From NCBI GenBank assembly GCA_003175865.1, contig PSRF01000330.1, forward strand, positions 1-6,150: a stretch of DNA of 6,150 nucleotides. The letters are read 5' to 3'. This document shows, one piece after another, positions 4,153 through 6,150 of this stretch. The notes below the pieces were generated by a model that saw only the letters and a list, made by a program, of their open reading frames with translations, was not told the DNA's origin and made no database searches. The position numbers and the translations under genes are program-made. Source of the DNA: Blastocatellia bacterium (GTDB taxonomy: Bacteria; Acidobacteriota; Blastocatellia; Pyrinomonadales; Pyrinomonadaceae). Numbering within the stretch: position 1 is the first letter of the stretch; each line of letters opens with the position of its first letter.

Positions 4153-6150
4153 ATGAGCACCAGGGAACATCATTCCTTCGAGTTCGGCAGGTTTCGTCTT
4201 GATGAGACGGAAAGGCTGTTGTTGTGTGACGGCAAGTCTGTATCTCTGGCTCCAAAAGTCTTCGACACACTGGTGGCGCTGGTGCGTCGCAGTGGTCACT
4301 TAATCGAAAAAGATCAACTGATGAGTGAGGTTTGGCCGGACACGTTTGTCGAAGAAGTAAATCTGGCCGTCAACATCTCCACGCTGCGAAAAATCCTGGG
4401 TGATACCGATGACGGGGAGTCGTTCATCGAAACGGTGCCCAAGAAGGGTTATCGCTTTGTTGCGCCAGTGAAGGTTCTGGATAACGGTTACGTGTCGGGC
4501 CAACCCCAGGTGAGTCCGGCGATCGAGTTGCCAGTTACACAGATAGAGACCTCCGGAACTAAGACGTCAAAGTCTTTTGCGGAAAGTTCGCGCAGACGAT
4601 GGAGCGTGTGGGTAACGTTGTTGCTTCTCGCGTGTGGCGTGGTCGGTTTCACACTCTACAAACTCGGAACCAGAACACGGAAGCCAAGTGCCACCTTTGC
4701 GACAATGAGAGTTACTCGATTGACCAATTCAGGAAGAGTCGTAACTGCAGCACTATCTCCGGAAGGCAAATACTTCGTCTACGCGCAGGCGGAAGCAGGA
4801 AAGCAAAGCCTTTGGATTAAACAGCTAGCCACAGGCAGTAATGTTCAGGTGGTACCACCTTTGGATGTTCCATATGCTGGAATTACTTTTTCTCAGGACG
4901 GCAACTTTATCTATTACGTCGCCGACGAGAGTCCTGCGGCAACGCTTTATCAGCTACCTGTTTTAGGCGGAGTGCCCAAGAAGTTAACAATCGACATTGA
5001 TAGTCTGGTTGCGCTTGCTCCTGATGACCAACGCTATGCTTTTCTTCGTGGATACCCCGCGCAGGGTGAGAGCGCTTTGTTCATTGCCCACGCCGATGGC
5101 ACGAATGAACAGAAAGTCGCGACGCGCAAGAACCCGGATTTCTTCTCAGCCTTTGAAGATGCACCTGCGTGGTCACCCGACGGCAAATTAATCGCCTGTC
5201 CAGGTGGAACCGCGAGTGCTGATGGACATTACATGACAGTGTTAGCGGTTACAGTCGACAATGGTGAAATACATCCACTGACCACGCAACGTTGGTTCCG
5301 AGTCAGACGAATGGCCTGGTTGCGTGATGGACACGGACTAATCATCACGGCACAAGAGCACGATTTGAGTCCGAATCAACTGTGGTATGTCTCATACCCG
5401 AGTGGTGAGGTCCGGCGGATCACTAATGATTTGACTGAATATAATGACGTCAGTCTGAACGCGGAAGGATCCACTCTCATAACAATAAAGCACGAGGTAA
5501 ACTCGAGTATCTGGATTAGTTCTGCGATACAAACATCAATTGGTCGAGCCATTCGATCAAATAATCTCGACGGAGTCGAAGGTTTATCCTGGACGCCGGA
5601 CGGTCGTGTTGTTTTTGCATCGCGCAGCGCCGGCAAATCCGATATTTGGATCTCAGATGCGGCCGGCAATAATCAAAAACAACTGACAGATAGCGGAAAC
5701 AACCGCTGGCCGTCAGCATCAGCAGACGGTCGGTATATCGTGTTCATGTCAGACCGCGCTGGAAGGCAAAACATCTGGCGCATGGACCTCGACGGTGGAA
5801 ACCAAAAGCAGTTGACGAGCGGCGGCAACGAATGGTTCCCCGATTGTGCTCCGGATAGTCAATCGGTCGTTTTCTTGAATATGCTTAGCCGGCGCCTGTT
5901 ATACAAAGTTTCTATCGATGGCGGTGTAGCAGAAGACTTAACGACGAACGCATCGTCACGACCAGCAGTTTCACCTGATGGCAAGTTGATAGCGTGTGCA
6001 TATTTTGATGACCCTCATGGAATGAAAACCGCTGTTTATGCTTCCCAGGGCGGAGCGCCCATCAAACTTCTGGATTTCAAAGGTTTCAACTTGCGTTGGA
6101 CCCCGGATGGACGTGGCCTTGTCACGATCGAGTCTCATGGCACTAACCTA
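4153..6150 (+). CDS. Membrane-anchored winged-helix regulator with TolB/PD40 propeller (3' end cut by window)
   Basis: The frame is open for 666 codons to the window edge with no stop, so the C-terminus is missing. Residues about 8-105 form an OmpR/PhoB-type DNA-binding domain: FEFGRFRLD at the start, LAPKVFDTLVALV, a KDQLMSEVWPD helix, a recognition helix near 67-82 (EEVNLAVNISTLRKIL) and the closing ETVPKKGYRFVAP hairpin (Tyr100). A variable linker (106-149) leads to one membrane helix at about 152-169, as in CadC. The rest should face the periplasm as a beta-propeller. SPDG-like blade turns are seen at 202-205, 247-250, 341-344, 481-484, 523-526, 607-610 and 650-653. There is no receiver domain, so it is a one-component sensor-regulator. 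ATG 4153 is the only usable start: an in-frame TAA lies at 4117-4119 with no other start codon between. The Shine-Dalgarno match is poor. Targets are unknown; the divergent gene is the first candidate. Confidence 0.93.
   Translation, partial: MSTREHHSFEFGRFRLDETERLLLCDGKSVSLAPKVFDTLVALVRRSGHLIEKDQLMSEVWPDTFVEEVNLAVNISTLRKILGDTDDGESFIETVPKKGYRFVAPVKVLDNGYVSGQPQVSPAIELPVTQIETSGTKTSKSFAESSRRRWSVWVTLLLLACGVVGFTLYKLGTRTRKPSATFATMRVTRLTNSGRVVTAALSPEGKYFVYAQAEAGKQSLWIKQLATGSNVQVVPPLDVPYAGITFSQDGNFIYYVADESPAATLYQLPVLGGVPKKLTIDIDSLVALAPDDQRYAFLRGYPAQGESALFIAHADGTNEQKVATRKNPDFFSAFEDAPAWSPDGKLIACPGGTASADGHYMTVLAVTVDNGEIHPLTTQRWFRVRRMAWLRDGHGLIITAQEHDLSPNQLWYVSYPSGEVRRITNDLTEYNDVSLNAEGSTLITIKHEVNSSIWISSAIQTSIGRAIRSNNLDGVEGLSWTPDGRVVFASRSAGKSDIWISDAAGNNQKQLTDSGNNRWPSASADGRYIVFMSDRAGRQNIWRMDLDGGNQKQLTSGGNEWFPDCAPDSQSVVFLNMLSRRLLYKVSIDGGVAEDLTTNASSRPAVSPDGKLIACAYFDDPHGMKTAVYASQGGAPIKLLDFKGFNLRWTPDGRGLVTIESHGTNL

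Noticed and set aside
4054..4503. Two consecutive minus-strand frames (4054-4299 and 4300-4503) opposite the regulator
   Set aside because: They lie antisense to the clearly conserved winged-helix domain and have no recognisable content.
4599..5191. Short plus-strand frames at 4599-4820 and 4997-5191
   Set aside because: Both are out-of-frame readings of the long regulator gene, whose own frame stays open with repeated propeller motifs.

Overview
The window looks like a piece of chromosome from a free-living Gram-negative bacterium, most likely an Acidobacteriota (Blastocatellia-like is my best guess). The reasons are moderate GC content, a LytS/LytTR-type two-component pair, and above all a long protein that joins an OmpR-type winged helix, one membrane span and a TolB/PD40 beta-propeller. 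That architecture is very common in acidobacterial genomes. The assignment comes from family knowledge, not from a search.

Layout. Positions 1-141 are a leader with two small hairpins and a weak promoter candidate. Next come a sensor histidine kinase (142-1260, GTG start) and its LytTR response regulator (1267-2031, GTG start), 6 bp apart and almost certainly one operon. A 274-bp gap (2032-2305) holds a long, strongly paired hairpin (2150-2232) and a direct repeat with 19-bp spacing. It is followed by a small four-helix membrane protein of unknown function (2306-2851). The 405-bp gap between convergent genes (2852-3256) holds an elaborate imperfect palindrome (2915-3085), built as two inverted copies of a unit of about 60 bp. 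A secreted protein with an allene-oxide-cyclase/dirigent-like signature lies on the minus strand (3257-3835). A 317-bp divergent intergenic region (3836-4152) separates it from the winged helix-TM-propeller regulator (4153 to beyond 6150), which runs off the right edge without a stop codon.

How the genes may work together. The kinase and the LytTR regulator form a complete phosphorelay, with phosphoacceptor His, N and G boxes, receiver Asp and LytTR DNA-binding domain all visible. Its target is not identified; the co-oriented membrane protein is the nearest candidate. The membrane-anchored winged-helix protein is divergent from the secreted barrel protein, so the two may share control from the intergenic region, which holds a 7-bp inverted repeat and a short 11-bp-spaced direct repeat. 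I see no transposase, CRISPR array, tRNA or rRNA, and no clear undescribed multi-gene system. The least explained parts are the two structured intergenic elements and the barrel protein.
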